This document shows, one piece after another, positions 1 through 8,588 of a stretch of 64,000 bases of DNA. The stretch is taken from NCBI GenBank assembly GCA_002293525.1, contig DBDJ01000068.1, forward strand, positions 27,662-91,661. The letters run 5' to 3'. Below the pieces are notes generated by a model, which did no database searches, was not told the DNA's origin, and worked only from the letters and a program-made list of their open reading frames with translations. Source of the stretch: Lachnospiraceae bacterium UBA935. GTDB taxonomy: Bacteria > Bacillota > Clostridia > Lachnospirales > Lachnospiraceae. The translations under genes and the position numbers were made by a program. Within the stretch, counting starts at the first letter, position 1. Every line of letters begins with the position of its first letter.

Positions 1-1
1 A

Positions 2-691
2 GCCGACCGCATCACCGTCATCTATAATGGGCTGAATCACGTCAGTGCCCGCCCCGAAACCGCTTCTGCCGCAGAACCGCAGCCTGCCGCCGCCGCGCCA
101 GCAATAGAAACCGCCCCCGCCTCAGAAATACCGCAGCCCGCTACCGCCGCGCCAGTCCCATCATCACATACACCCAAATATATCGCCGCAGTCACATCGG
201 AATTGCCCCATAAAAATGCCCGCGGCATCATCAGAGCCTATGAAGCATACTGGCGCTCCGGTACCGATCCGCTGGAACTGAAAATAGTTGGCATCGGCGA
301 TGCAGCACAGATGGTTCAGGATCCTCAGGTTCTGAAACACATCCACTGCCACAAATATATCGGAAAATTCCAAGACATGTGTACCCTGATCGCCGGAGCG
401 GAAATATTTCTCTTTCTATCCTATGCGGAAGGCTTCGGCTTCCCTCCCTTAGAAGCCATGCAGCTGGGAGTGCCGGTCGTCTGCTCCAACCGCAGTTCCC
501 TTCCGGAAGTAACCGGAGCAGCAGCGATACTGGTCGATCCGGACGATGCCGCCGCCGTGGCCGCCGCCATCCGGAAAATGACTCAAGAAAACGATACCCG
601 GGAAAATTACATCGCCGCCGGCTATGACAATATCAAAAGGTTTACATGGGACAGCCAGGGACTGCTATATGAGAAGGAATTATTCCGATGA
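2..691 (+). CDS. Glycosyltransferase family 4, C-terminal part (5' end outside window)
   Basis: The reading frame is open from base 2 and stops with TGA at 689-691, so the true start lies outside the window. The visible part covers the inter-domain linker (VIYNGLNH) and the C-terminal nucleotide-sugar domain of a GT-B fold enzyme, with SELPHKN, a GIGD turn and the FPPLEAMQ acidic pair that normally contacts the donor. It probably adds a sugar to a lipid-linked glycan on the inner membrane face. An Ala/Pro-rich stretch at visible residues 16-58 interrupts the linker and is not typical of the family; it contains two imperfect copies of a 17-18-residue unit. The stop overlaps the next start (ATGA), which suggests translational coupling. 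Confidence 0.88.
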   Translation, partial: ADRITVIYNGLNHVSARPETASAAEPQPAAAAPAIETAPASEIPQPATAAPVPSSHTPKYIAAVTSELPHKNARGIIRAYEAYWRSGTDPLELKIVGIGDAAQMVQDPQVLKHIHCHKYIGKFQDMCTLIAGAEIFLFLSYAEGFGFPPLEAMQLGVPVVCSNRSSLPEVTGAAAILVDPDDAAAVAAAIRKMTQENDTRENYIAAGYDNIKRFTWDSQGLLYEKELFR

Positions 692-1818
692 GTAGACTAA
701 TTATCTATGACACCACCAACTTCATAGACTTTCCGATTGGCGGCCAGCTGACCAGCATCCGCAATTTTTTACGTTATGTCTGTGAACACTACCCCCAGAG
801 GACAAAAGACATCCTCTTAGTCGGGACTACTACAGACGAAGAGCTGACCGGACAAATAAAACAGCTGGACATCTTCGGTCAAAAGCTCCGTTTCCTGCCC
901 GTAGCGACAGCGGAAAAGGATCTGGCCAACATCAAGAAATCCCTCCGTTTCCGCTATGCAAAAGGACTGCTTACTCATCGTAAAACCCTCAAATTAACCA
1001 AAAGCGACTGTCATTACATCCACACTCCGGAAGCCTATGGCATAATAAAACTGCTTTGCCCAAGGGCCATCTGCCTCCTATGTTCCCATGGCAGTTATTT
1101 TAACATGGAAAAAGGCTTCCGCTTTCACCGCAAAAACAAACTTATCCTGAAAGGCTTTCAGCTTTACTTAAAATGGATCCTGCGCAATGCCAAAACAATC
1201 TTCATAATGGATGACGACAGCGAAGAACAATATAAAAAATACAATAAAAATCTCCAACGCGTTCAAAATTCCATCATCTGCCCGGCCACTGTTACCAAAA
1301 AGAGACATGAAGGTACCGATTTCCTTTTCGTCGGAAGATTATCCCGTGACAAACGGGTCGAGCCGATTATCCGTGCCGTCCTCTCCATGACCGACGACTG
1401 CCGCCTGACAGTAGTGGGCAACGGCGAAGACTACGACAACCTGATCGGCTATCAGTCAGAGCGAGTGAAATTCATCGGCGCCGTCCCCCCCGAAGCCGTA
1501 AAAGACCATATGCAGTCAGCCGATATCCTGGTCATGAATTCAGTTTTTGAAGGCCTTCCGATGACAATACTGGAAGCATTAAGCCATGGCCTTCCTGTCA
1601 TTACCACCAATGTAGGCGCTATCGGCGATGCCGTAAGGTTCGGCCTGGACGGCGAAGAAACCGACGGTACCCCGGAAAAAATCAAAGAAGCCGCCGAACA
1701 TATCATGGCCGATTACGACAGCTATGCGCAAAACGCATTTCAACGCGCCAAAGAATATGACTACCGAACCGTAAATATAAAAATCTATGACACCCTATGC
1801 CAATTTTGGAAGGAATAA
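688..1818 (+). CDS. Glycosyltransferase family 4
   Basis: This 376-residue protein has the length and plan of a GT-B glycosyltransferase. The C-terminal half shows FLFVGRLSRDKR, VVGNGEDY, FIGAVPPE and a donor-site region with FEGLPMTILEALSHGLPV, in which the two glutamates of the E-x7-E motif are present. The acceptor and sugar cannot be told from sequence. It starts inside the stop of the preceding glycosyltransferase gene, so the two are probably one transcription unit. A C7 run at 1485-1491 lies in the coding frame (Ala-Val-Pro-Pro). The 280 bases downstream hold no gene but carry an 85-bp tandem repeat and a promoter-like site. Confidence 0.9.
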   Translation: MSRLIIYDTTNFIDFPIGGQLTSIRNFLRYVCEHYPQRTKDILLVGTTTDEELTGQIKQLDIFGQKLRFLPVATAEKDLANIKKSLRFRYAKGLLTHRKTLKLTKSDCHYIHTPEAYGIIKLLCPRAICLLCSHGSYFNMEKGFRFHRKNKLILKGFQLYLKWILRNAKTIFIMDDDSEEQYKKYNKNLQRVQNSIICPATVTKKRHEGTDFLFVGRLSRDKRVEPIIRAVLSMTDDCRLTVVGNGEDYDNLIGYQSERVKFIGAVPPEAVKDHMQSADILVMNSVFEGLPMTILEALSHGLPVITTNVGAIGDAVRFGLDGEETDGTPEKIKEAAEHIMADYDSYAQNAFQRAKEYDYRTVNIKIYDTLCQFWKE

Positions 1819-1843
1819 CGTGATCTTTGCCATCGGTATCATG

Positions 1844-2013
1844 AAAGCAGTGCTTCCATGATACTGATGGCCATTCGGCCAATGTTAATATATGTTCATC
1901 CAATTGATAAGTGTAACCGGACTGCACTAAAGCAGTGCTTCCATGATACTGATGGCCATTCGGCCAATGTTAATATATGTTCATCCAATTGATAAGTGTA
2001 ACAGGACTGCACT
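1844..2013. repeat. Two tandem copies of an 85-bp unit
   Basis: Copies lie at 1844-1928 and 1929-2013, with one mismatch between them (c at 1918, a at 2003). The first bases of a third copy follow at 2014-2019. Each unit contains the interrupted palindrome ggccattcggcc. The copies fill the gap between two glycosyltransferase genes, just upstream of a promoter-like site. I see no coding sense in them. Confidence 0.95.
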
Positions 2014-2059
2014 AAAGCAATAAAGCCGTTTATAAAAAATAGTTTGATCCAGTGCAATA

Positions 2060-2068
2060 TGCTATAAT
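2060..2068 (+). promoter_or_regulatory. Extended -10 promoter candidate
   Basis: TATAAT at 2063-2068 is preceded by TG one base away (an extended -10). No good -35 lies at the usual distance. It is 30 bases upstream of the GT2 start at 2099, and a CGGAG ribosome site follows at about 2086-2091. Confidence 0.45.
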
Positions 2069-2098
2069 AAAACGTACAACAACCCTGCGGAGTATATC

Positions 2099-3163
2099 AT
2101 GCCAAATAAAATGATCAGTATTATAGTACCAGTATACAATGTAATGCCTTATCTAGACAGGTGCATCAGCAGCCTCCAGAGACAGACCTACCAAAACATC
2201 GAAATTATCCTGATCGATGACGGTTCTACAGACGCGAGCAGCTCCATGTGTGACTGGTACGGCGAGGACGACCCCCGTATTCAAGTCATCCACAAAAAAA
2301 ACGGCGGCCTGATGTCAGCCTGGAAAGCGGGCGTCAGTGCCAGCCGCGGCGCCTACCTGTGCTTTGTAGACAGCGATGACTGGATCGATCCCTGCATGAT
2401 TACCGAAATGGCAAACCATCTCCTCTTCACACCAGGCGAAATCATCTGCTGCAATTATGTAATAGACCGAACCGACAGCACGGCCAAACAAAAACATGGC
2501 CTCCCCCCCGGAAACTACCACACCGCCACCGCAAATCTCTTCACCCGCATCCTAGGCAATGAAAATCGCAGTATCTCCCTGTCAAGATGCATGAAACTGA
2601 TTTCCCGCGAACTGATTACCGACAATCTCCACTACTGCAACCAAAAACTAAAAATGGGAGAAGACCTCAACATCATATTGCCCGCCCTGCTGGACAGCAA
2701 ACGCATTGTCATCATGGAAGACGCTTATTATTACCACTATTTCTACAACCCCTCGTCCATAGTACATGCCTACGACCACGGCCTATATGAAAACATCCGC
2801 CTGCTCAAAATAGTCATGAACAACGTCTTCAAAGACAAAGTACGGCTGAATCAACTCCCCGTCCCCAAACAGTCCATAGAAGACCAATGCGGCAGGGAGT
2901 ACCTCTTCCTGCTGATGCTGGCTCTAAAAAACGAAGCCCGAGGCAACCCCCAAAGAACCTACCTCAGAAACATCAAAACCATATGTATTCAAGAAAAAAC
3001 CCCGCAACTGATCCGCCGCCACCCCATCCGAGTAATGAAAAAATCGGACAAACTCCTATACCTAGTCCTAAAATACCCTTACCGCCCCCTCATTTGTCTC
3101 TTACGCACAGCGACAAAATTATTTTACCACACCCGCAACACCCCAAAACCCACAAAGAAATAA
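2099..3163 (+). CDS. Glycosyltransferase family 2
   Basis: This 354-residue protein is a GT-A fold family 2 enzyme. It opens with IIVPVYN, has the nucleotide-binding DDGSTD at residues 40-45 and the metal-binding DSDD at 91-94, and carries a GED motif later that fits the catalytic base region. The C-terminal third is basic and resembles the tail of EpsJ/WaaB-type transferases. It is the first gene after the 85-bp repeats and probably has its own promoter. Codons end mostly in C or A, and a C7 run lies at 2503-2509 (Leu-Pro-Pro-Gly). Donor and acceptor are unknown. Confidence 0.9.
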   Translation: MPNKMISIIVPVYNVMPYLDRCISSLQRQTYQNIEIILIDDGSTDASSSMCDWYGEDDPRIQVIHKKNGGLMSAWKAGVSASRGAYLCFVDSDDWIDPCMITEMANHLLFTPGEIICCNYVIDRTDSTAKQKHGLPPGNYHTATANLFTRILGNENRSISLSRCMKLISRELITDNLHYCNQKLKMGEDLNIILPALLDSKRIVIMEDAYYYHYFYNPSSIVHAYDHGLYENIRLLKIVMNNVFKDKVRLNQLPVPKQSIEDQCGREYLFLLMLALKNEARGNPQRTYLRNIKTICIQEKTPQLIRRHPIRVMKKSDKLLYLVLKYPYRPLICLLRTATKLFYHTRNTPKPTKK

Positions 3164-3186
3164 CAAGAGCGGAGGATCTATCACCA

Positions 3187-4266
3187 GTGCAAAAAAACCA
3201 ACAAGACAAAATCCAACAAGACAAAATCAGCATAATAGTACCAGTACACAACGGCCAAGCCTACCTCACCCCCTGCATAGAAAGCATAACGGCTCAACCC
3301 TCCCCCCCCCTCCCCGAACTGGAAATCATCATTATCAACGACGGTTCAACGGATAATACCGCCGCCATCTGCCACTCCCTATCAGAACACCATCAAAACA
3401 TCCAAATCATCACCATGGAAGACCTCGGAGTATCATGCGCCCGCAATGCCGGCCTATCAAAAGCCACCGGCAATTATATTACCTTCATTGATGCCGACGA
3501 CCGCCTCCTGCCAGGAACCCTTCTTTACTTATGGGAACTGTCGGTCCGCACAGACAGCGACATCACCGGCTGCGGATTCACAGCCTGGCACAACGAAGCA
3601 GACCTCCCCCAAAACCCCACCCCCCCTCACCCCAGCCCCACAGAACCAAAAGAAGATATTGACGTTCCCCACCATAAAGAGCTATCATATACAGGGATGC
3701 ACTTCATCGACCAAGGCATCCTAAACGGAGACACCCGCTGCTGGGGCAAGCTCTACCGCCGCCAATGCATAACCGCACTGACATTCCAAGAAAACCTGAC
3801 CATCGGCGAAGACATGCTCTTCCTCCTAGCCGCCACTCAACAAGCAAACAAAATAACCACCACCGACTATAAAGGATACGCCTATTTCCAAAACCCCAAC
3901 GGAGCCATGAACCGTATTTTCAAGGAAAGCTACATGGATCAGATCACCTGCTGGCAGATAGCCACAGAAAGAATCGCAACACTCCGCCCCGACCTAAACT
4001 ACAAAGCCGCCGGAATCATCCTGATCTCCATCATGCTCACTGTAGGAAAAATAGCCGAACTACCAAAGCACTTACGCAAGCAACACCAAACCAAACTCAC
4101 CCACTGCCACCACCAGCTAAAACAAACCCTAAAAACCCCAGGAGCTTACCCCTCCCTAAACAAAAGCTATCGCTTAAAAATAACCATCTTCAAGCGATTC
4201 CCCCAAATATATACAAAAGCCTACAACCTTTACCACAACCTAAAACATACCAAACCCAATAATTAA
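3187..4266 (+). CDS. Glycosyltransferase family 2, extreme C/A codon use
   Basis: I place the start at GTG 3187, ten bases after GGAGGA (3172-3177). Longer versions of the frame overlap the preceding gene out of register and add a Pro-rich nonsense tail. From this start the product has 359 residues, with SIIVPVHNG near 15-23, NDGSTD at 51-56 and DADD at 102-105. A GEDMLFL motif lies further on. The coding strand is almost free of codons ending in G or T. It contains a C9 run (3302-3310) and a C7 run (3620-3626), either of which could shift the frame by slippage. All copies are in frame here. Confidence 0.82.
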   Translation: MQKNQQDKIQQDKISIIVPVHNGQAYLTPCIESITAQPSPPLPELEIIIINDGSTDNTAAICHSLSEHHQNIQIITMEDLGVSCARNAGLSKATGNYITFIDADDRLLPGTLLYLWELSVRTDSDITGCGFTAWHNEADLPQNPTPPHPSPTEPKEDIDVPHHKELSYTGMHFIDQGILNGDTRCWGKLYRRQCITALTFQENLTIGEDMLFLLAATQQANKITTTDYKGYAYFQNPNGAMNRIFKESYMDQITCWQIATERIATLRPDLNYKAAGIILISIMLTVGKIAELPKHLRKQHQTKLTHCHHQLKQTLKTPGAYPSLNKSYRLKITIFKRFPQIYTKAYNLYHNLKHTKPNN

Positions 4267-4382
4267 ACAAATAAAAAACAAATAAAAAACAAATAAAAAA
4301 TAAATAGATAACAAATAGTTAAATAAACAAATAAACAAATTAATACAATCCCCACTACCAGTCCAAAACAATATGTGGATTA

Positions 4383-4682
4383 GGCCCTATGCAGCGGGGG
4401 AAGGCGGGGCGGGCGGCGGCGGGAGCTGGGCTAACTGGCTTTGGCGATTTTGGGAGCGATCTTAGCGATCCTTAGTAGCCCCCACCACAGTACAGTAATG
4501 TGCGGACACGGATGTCCGCACAAGTCAGCACGCGCCAAGGAGGGCGCTTGCTGACGGTTACGGGAACTACCGATCACGGAGAGGGGATACTTAGGATCAC
4601 TTAGATCGCGGACACATGAGCCAAAGCCAGTTAGCCCAGCTCCCGCCGCCGCCCGCCCCGCCTTCCCCCGCTGCATAGGGCC
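4383..4682. repeat. 300-bp foldback element with perfect 62-bp inverted arms
   Basis: The arm 4383-4444 is the exact reverse complement of 4621-4682, and the pair 4445/4620 extends it to 63. The arms are very GC-rich (runs of GGGGG, GGCGGCGGCGGG). Inside them 4456-4483 pairs imperfectly with 4582-4609 (23 of 28). Two more hairpins fill the centre: 4500-4521 (9-bp stem, 4-base loop) and 4524-4555 (7 bp, one mismatch, 5 bp). No protein is credible here; the long minus-strand frames through it come from the repeat. The 116 bases before it (4267-4382) are A-rich, with repeats of acaaataaa, and hold no gene. Confidence 0.95.
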
Positions 4683-4716
4683 GGGGAACATCCCCCCCCA
4701 GACAGGAGCCCCAACC

Positions 4717-5898
4717 ATGGAAAAAATCATCTTCTACATGCACGCCGGCAGCGGCAACCACGGCTGCGAAGCCATCCTCAACAGCATCCTGAAAATGCTC
4801 CCCCACCCCGCCGCCGTTATCACCAACAGCGTCCAAGAAGACCTCACCTATTCGCTGCGCAACACCTGCGACCTCCTCCAAGAGCGCCAATTCTCCAACC
4901 ACCGGGCCGCCCACATACTATACTACCTCTACCGCAAGCTGACCGGCGACAAAGAAAGCTTCATCCGCTACCGCTATCACAAAGTTTTCTCCCAGCCCCC
5001 CCCGGCCCCCCCTCTGGCAATTTCCATTGGCGGAGATAACTACTGCTATGATATAATGGTAAAGGATCTGATCCTAGCCAACAGCGCCTTCCACAAACAA
5101 GGAACCAAAACCGTCCTGCTAGGCTGCTCCATAGAACCAGAGCTGTTACACGACCCGGCAATCATCCGTGACATGAACACCTACACCGCAATCTACGCCC
5201 GGGAATCGATCACCTACGAAGCCCTGAAACCCATCCTGGCCAAAGAAACGCAGCTCTTCCTATACCCTGACCCAGCCTTCACGCTGGCAAGAAAAGATCT
5301 GCCGCTCCCCCAAGGCTTCACCGACCATAACACCGTCGGCATCAATATCAGCCCGATGATCCAAGACAAAGAAGAAACCTCAGGAGTCACCATGACCGCC
5401 TACCGGACGCTCCTGCAGTTCATCATCGCCAACACCGACATGCAGATTGCCTTAATCCCCCACGTCGTATGGGAACGCAATGATGATCGCCGCCCGCTCC
5501 AGGAACTTTACACTGCCTTCCGCCACACTGGCAGGGTAGTCATGATCCCAGACGCAAGCTGCGAAGAACTAAAGGGCTATATTGCCCGCTGCCGCCTGTT
5601 TGTCGGCGCCCGGACGCACGCGACAATAGCCGCGTATTCCAGCCTCATCCCGACACTGACGGTCGGATACTCCGTGAAGGCGCGGGGAATTGCCAGAGAC
5701 CTTTTCGGTACCGACGAACATTTCGTCATCCCGGTTCAGTCACTCCGCCAGGAAACCGACCTGACCGCCGCATTCCAATGGCTTATGCAGGAAGAAGATG
5801 CCATCCGCCATAAACTGACCGCCATCATGCCGGAATACCGCCATCAAGCCTTACAACAAGGGAAAGAAGTAGAAAAGCTATGGGCAGAGTTAAACTAG
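4717..5898 (+). CDS. Polysaccharide pyruvyl transferase family protein
   Basis: This 393-residue protein has the marks of the pyruvyl transferase family (CsaB/WcaK type). It shows an N-terminal glycine-rich loop (GSGNHGCEAI, 11-20), SIGGDNYCYD near 105, a tandem of Rossmann-like halves, ARESITYE in the middle and GARTHATIAAYS near the C terminus. Such enzymes add a pyruvate ketal from phosphoenolpyruvate to a sugar. An ACAGGAG ribosome site lies 8 bases upstream. The leader holds a C8 run (4692-4699), and the coding region has C8 and C7 runs at 4996-5012. It lies directly after the foldback element and overlaps the flippase gene by 19 bases. Confidence 0.9.
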   Translation: MEKIIFYMHAGSGNHGCEAILNSILKMLPHPAAVITNSVQEDLTYSLRNTCDLLQERQFSNHRAAHILYYLYRKLTGDKESFIRYRYHKVFSQPPPAPPLAISIGGDNYCYDIMVKDLILANSAFHKQGTKTVLLGCSIEPELLHDPAIIRDMNTYTAIYARESITYEALKPILAKETQLFLYPDPAFTLARKDLPLPQGFTDHNTVGINISPMIQDKEETSGVTMTAYRTLLQFIIANTDMQIALIPHVVWERNDDRRPLQELYTAFRHTGRVVMIPDASCEELKGYIARCRLFVGARTHATIAAYSSLIPTLTVGYSVKARGIARDLFGTDEHFVIPVQSLRQETDLTAAFQWLMQEEDAIRHKLTAIMPEYRHQALQQGKEVEKLWAELN

Positions 5899-7460
5899 CA
5901 GCCAGAAATATCGCCTTCGGCTACATCAGCAATGTCATCACGGGTCTCTTGGGCTTCCTCCTCCGGACCGTTATTATAAACCAGCTCGGCGATGCCCTGA
6001 ACGGGGTAAACGATCTATACACGAATATCCTTTCCGTACTCTCCATGGCCGAACTGGGAATCGGAACTGCTTTGAATTACAGCCTTTACGCCCCGGTAGC
6101 CCGTAAGGACTATGCTAAGATCAAGGCTTATATGATGCTTTATAAGAAAGCCTATATCACCATTGGCGGCATCATAGCCCTGTTAGGGGCGGGAGTCGCC
6201 CCCTTTTTACCTTATCTGGTGACCATGCCAGAAGGGATTGAGATTGCCGTCAGGGATCTTACGGTCTACTACTTTATTTTCTTATTCAATACGGTTAGTA
6301 CTTATTTCGTGGCCTATAAATACAGCCTGGTCAATGCAGAACAAAAGAACTACATCCAGACCAATGTGATCACCCTGACCAAGATGATCACAGTAACCGT
6401 ACAGATACTGATTATCTACCTGACTCATGACTTTTTCTGGTACCTGATCTCGGCAGCAGTCATCGAACTGTTCCAGAAGATCTTTGTCAGCCGCTATCTG
6501 GACAGGCTCTACCCCTATTTAAAGGATAGAACGGCAGAGGCTGACGGAACCGGTCATTCGTATCAGCGCGAAAGCGGGAAACTTTCAAAAGAAGAAACCG
6601 GCACGATCGTGACGAAAACCAAGGCGCTGATGTTGCATAAAATCGGTGATGTTGCGAGGCTACAGACCGACAGTATGATAATTTCTTCCTTCATCGACGT
6701 TTCAGTGTCCGGCTTTGTAGGCAATTATAACTTGGTCATTTCCTTTGTGTCTAACTTCGTGAACATTATTTTTAACACGGTCATGACCAGCTTCGGCAAT
6801 CTGATTGCCACGGAATCAAAGGAAAAGCAGTATGGTATGTTTCAGGTATACCGCTTTACCGCTTGCTGGATCTATGGGTTCTCGGCGGTCGGCTTCTTTG
6901 TCTTATTATCGCCGTTGGTCCGGCTGTGGCTGGGCGAGGAAAAAGTCCTGGAAACGGCGGTTACCTCATGGATATTGATTGATTATTATTTTAAGGGCGA
7001 CCGGATTGTACTGTCCAACTTTAAGACGGCAGCCGGCATCTTTGAACAGGATAAATACCTGCCGTTGCTCCAAGGCTTGGTCAATCTGGTGATATCCATT
7101 GCTCTGGTACAGCGCATCGGTTTGGCCGGCGTGTTTATCGGAACGCTAGTATCCGGCCTGATTGCCAATATTGTCCGTCCTTTGATTATTTACCGGGTCT
7201 GTTTTGACCGAAAAGCGACGGGTTATTTTATGGATCTGCTGAAATATCTGGCCGTCATAGCCGTAACGCTGGCATTCAGTATGGCGGCTGGGGCCGGACT
7301 GATGCCCGAGGTGACGGTGCCGGGCTTTGTCTTGACGGCGATTGCCGTCACCGTTATCTTTAACGGGATCTTTATCGCTTTATTCAGGAAAAGTAACGAG
7401 TTTATGTATGTATGGAAGCTGTTTACGGGAAAAATCATCGCCGGGAGGGAAAAACAGTGA
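5880..7460 (+). CDS. Wzx-type oligosaccharide flippase
   Basis: This 526-residue integral membrane protein belongs to the MOP (MATE-like) flippase superfamily. It opens with RNIAFGYISNVITGLLGFLL, and about 12-14 hydrophobic segments follow, separated by a soluble loop near residues 215-245. Its role would be to flip an undecaprenyl-pyrophosphate-linked repeat unit outwards. It overlaps the pyruvyl transferase gene and is followed by a GTGA overlap, so it sits in one operon. Codon endings drift from C-rich in the first third to G/T-rich in the last third. That could be a mosaic join or the edge of the C-rich zone. Confidence 0.92.
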   Translation: MGRVKLAARNIAFGYISNVITGLLGFLLRTVIINQLGDALNGVNDLYTNILSVLSMAELGIGTALNYSLYAPVARKDYAKIKAYMMLYKKAYITIGGIIALLGAGVAPFLPYLVTMPEGIEIAVRDLTVYYFIFLFNTVSTYFVAYKYSLVNAEQKNYIQTNVITLTKMITVTVQILIIYLTHDFFWYLISAAVIELFQKIFVSRYLDRLYPYLKDRTAEADGTGHSYQRESGKLSKEETGTIVTKTKALMLHKIGDVARLQTDSMIISSFIDVSVSGFVGNYNLVISFVSNFVNIIFNTVMTSFGNLIATESKEKQYGMFQVYRFTACWIYGFSAVGFFVLLSPLVRLWLGEEKVLETAVTSWILIDYYFKGDRIVLSNFKTAAGIFEQDKYLPLLQGLVNLVISIALVQRIGLAGVFIGTLVSGLIANIVRPLIIYRVCFDRKATGYFMDLLKYLAVIAVTLAFSMAAGAGLMPEVTVPGFVLTAIAVTVIFNGIFIALFRKSNEFMYVWKLFTGKIIAGREKQ

Positions 7461-8512
7461 AGACAAAAGAGATGGTTCATGTAGCATTATATGATTTATT
7501 GCATTATCCGAAGCGAAGTGCCGGCTGGCATGTCAAAAGAGCTGTCAAGCTGCTTACAGGCCGGGCAGCGGAGCCTTTGGATCAGATTAACTGGCCTACC
7601 GGCCTGCTGGCCAATGCCTTGATCGTCTTTTATAAAAATAACCTGAATTCCGAAGAGTCCTTACTGATTATGAGGGCTCTGCGAAAATACTTTGACCGGT
7701 GGATAAACCGCCGTCAAAAACTGCATTATATTGACGATGTTCTTTGCGGCCTGGCCCTGATCGAATATCAGCAGCTTACCGGAGAGGCGAAGTACCAAGA
7801 GGCGCTGGAGAAGATGGTGCAATATCTGTATCACCATGAAACCGACAAAGAAGGCTCACTGCCCTATCGTCCGTCCCAGCAGAACGGTCATATCTATGCG
7901 GACGGCATTGGGATGATATGCCCTTTCCTGTGTAAATACGGGATGACATATAATGACCCCAATGCTTTGAACTTGGCAGTAAAGCAGATCCTTAATTTTA
8001 CGGCCCACGGTATGGATGACCGGAGCGGCCTGCCTTACCATGGATATGAATATCTCAGCGGGATAAAACAGGGAATCATCGGCTGGGGACGCGCTGTCGG
8101 CTGGCTGATGATGGGGATGGCAGACAGCCTGGTTTACATGGATAAGGAATCGGAAGCTTATATTGCCGTCAAACAAGCCTTTCGCCGCCTGGTGGACAAG
8201 GTTGAGGCTTATCAGCAAGAGAACGGCCTGTATGCCTGGCAGCTGAGCGCCAGAGAAGGACCGGCGGATACCTCGGCGACGGCCATGATTCTTTATTCCA
8301 TTGCCAGAGGGCTGGAACATAATATTCTGATCGGCATCCACCGTTCCCGGCTGCTGCGTGGGAAAGAAGCGCTTTTGGCCATGATAAAGGACGGAAAGCT
8401 GGATGGCGGCATGGCCGAATGCGGCGGCTTTGGTATTTATCCGCAGCAATACGGTGCTTATCCATGGTCATTGGGGCCGGCAATCGCGCTGTTTACCATA
8501 GGTGTGGAATGA
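7457..8512 (+). CDS. Glycoside hydrolase family 88/105-like protein
   Basis: The start is GTG 7457, inside the stop of the flippase gene and six bases after AGGGA; upstream starts would overlap it deeply. The 351-residue product resembles unsaturated glucuronyl/rhamnogalacturonyl hydrolases with an alpha/alpha toroid fold. YADGIGM and GWGRAVGWLMMGM match the conserved Asp and Trp-Gly-Arg regions, and YAWQLS and DTSATAMI lie further on. No signal peptide is visible, so it would act in the cytoplasm, which is odd for a degradative enzyme amid biosynthetic genes. It may instead edit or bind the nascent glycan. Confidence 0.78.
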   Translation: MKTKEMVHVALYDLLHYPKRSAGWHVKRAVKLLTGRAAEPLDQINWPTGLLANALIVFYKNNLNSEESLLIMRALRKYFDRWINRRQKLHYIDDVLCGLALIEYQQLTGEAKYQEALEKMVQYLYHHETDKEGSLPYRPSQQNGHIYADGIGMICPFLCKYGMTYNDPNALNLAVKQILNFTAHGMDDRSGLPYHGYEYLSGIKQGIIGWGRAVGWLMMGMADSLVYMDKESEAYIAVKQAFRRLVDKVEAYQQENGLYAWQLSAREGPADTSATAMILYSIARGLEHNILIGIHRSRLLRGKEALLAMIKDGKLDGGMAECGGFGIYPQQYGAYPWSLGPAIALFTIGVE

Positions 8513-8588
8513 ATGGAATTATAATGAGAACGCTGCAGATAGGGAAACACTGCAGATAGAAAACCGGATAAGCCGGCGGAAAGGAAAA

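Noticed and set aside
1844..2019. Possible CRISPR array.
   Set aside because: There are only two contiguous 85-bp copies with no spacers and no cas genes.
2887..3186. N-terminal extension of the GT2 gene at 3187.
   Set aside because: The extra residues are proline/lysine-rich, overlap a well-supported gene in another frame and are unlike the family. GTG 3187 has a proper ribosome site.
4431..4914. Two long minus-strand frames (about 99 and 105 codons) through the foldback element.
   Set aside because: They are open because the GC-rich arms lack stops. They have low-complexity Gly/Ala content and no ribosome site, and the second overlaps the pyruvyl transferase gene.
7856..8449. A 197-codon frame antisense to the GH88/105-like gene.
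   Set aside because: The sense protein matches a known family in full, and the antisense product has no recognisable features.
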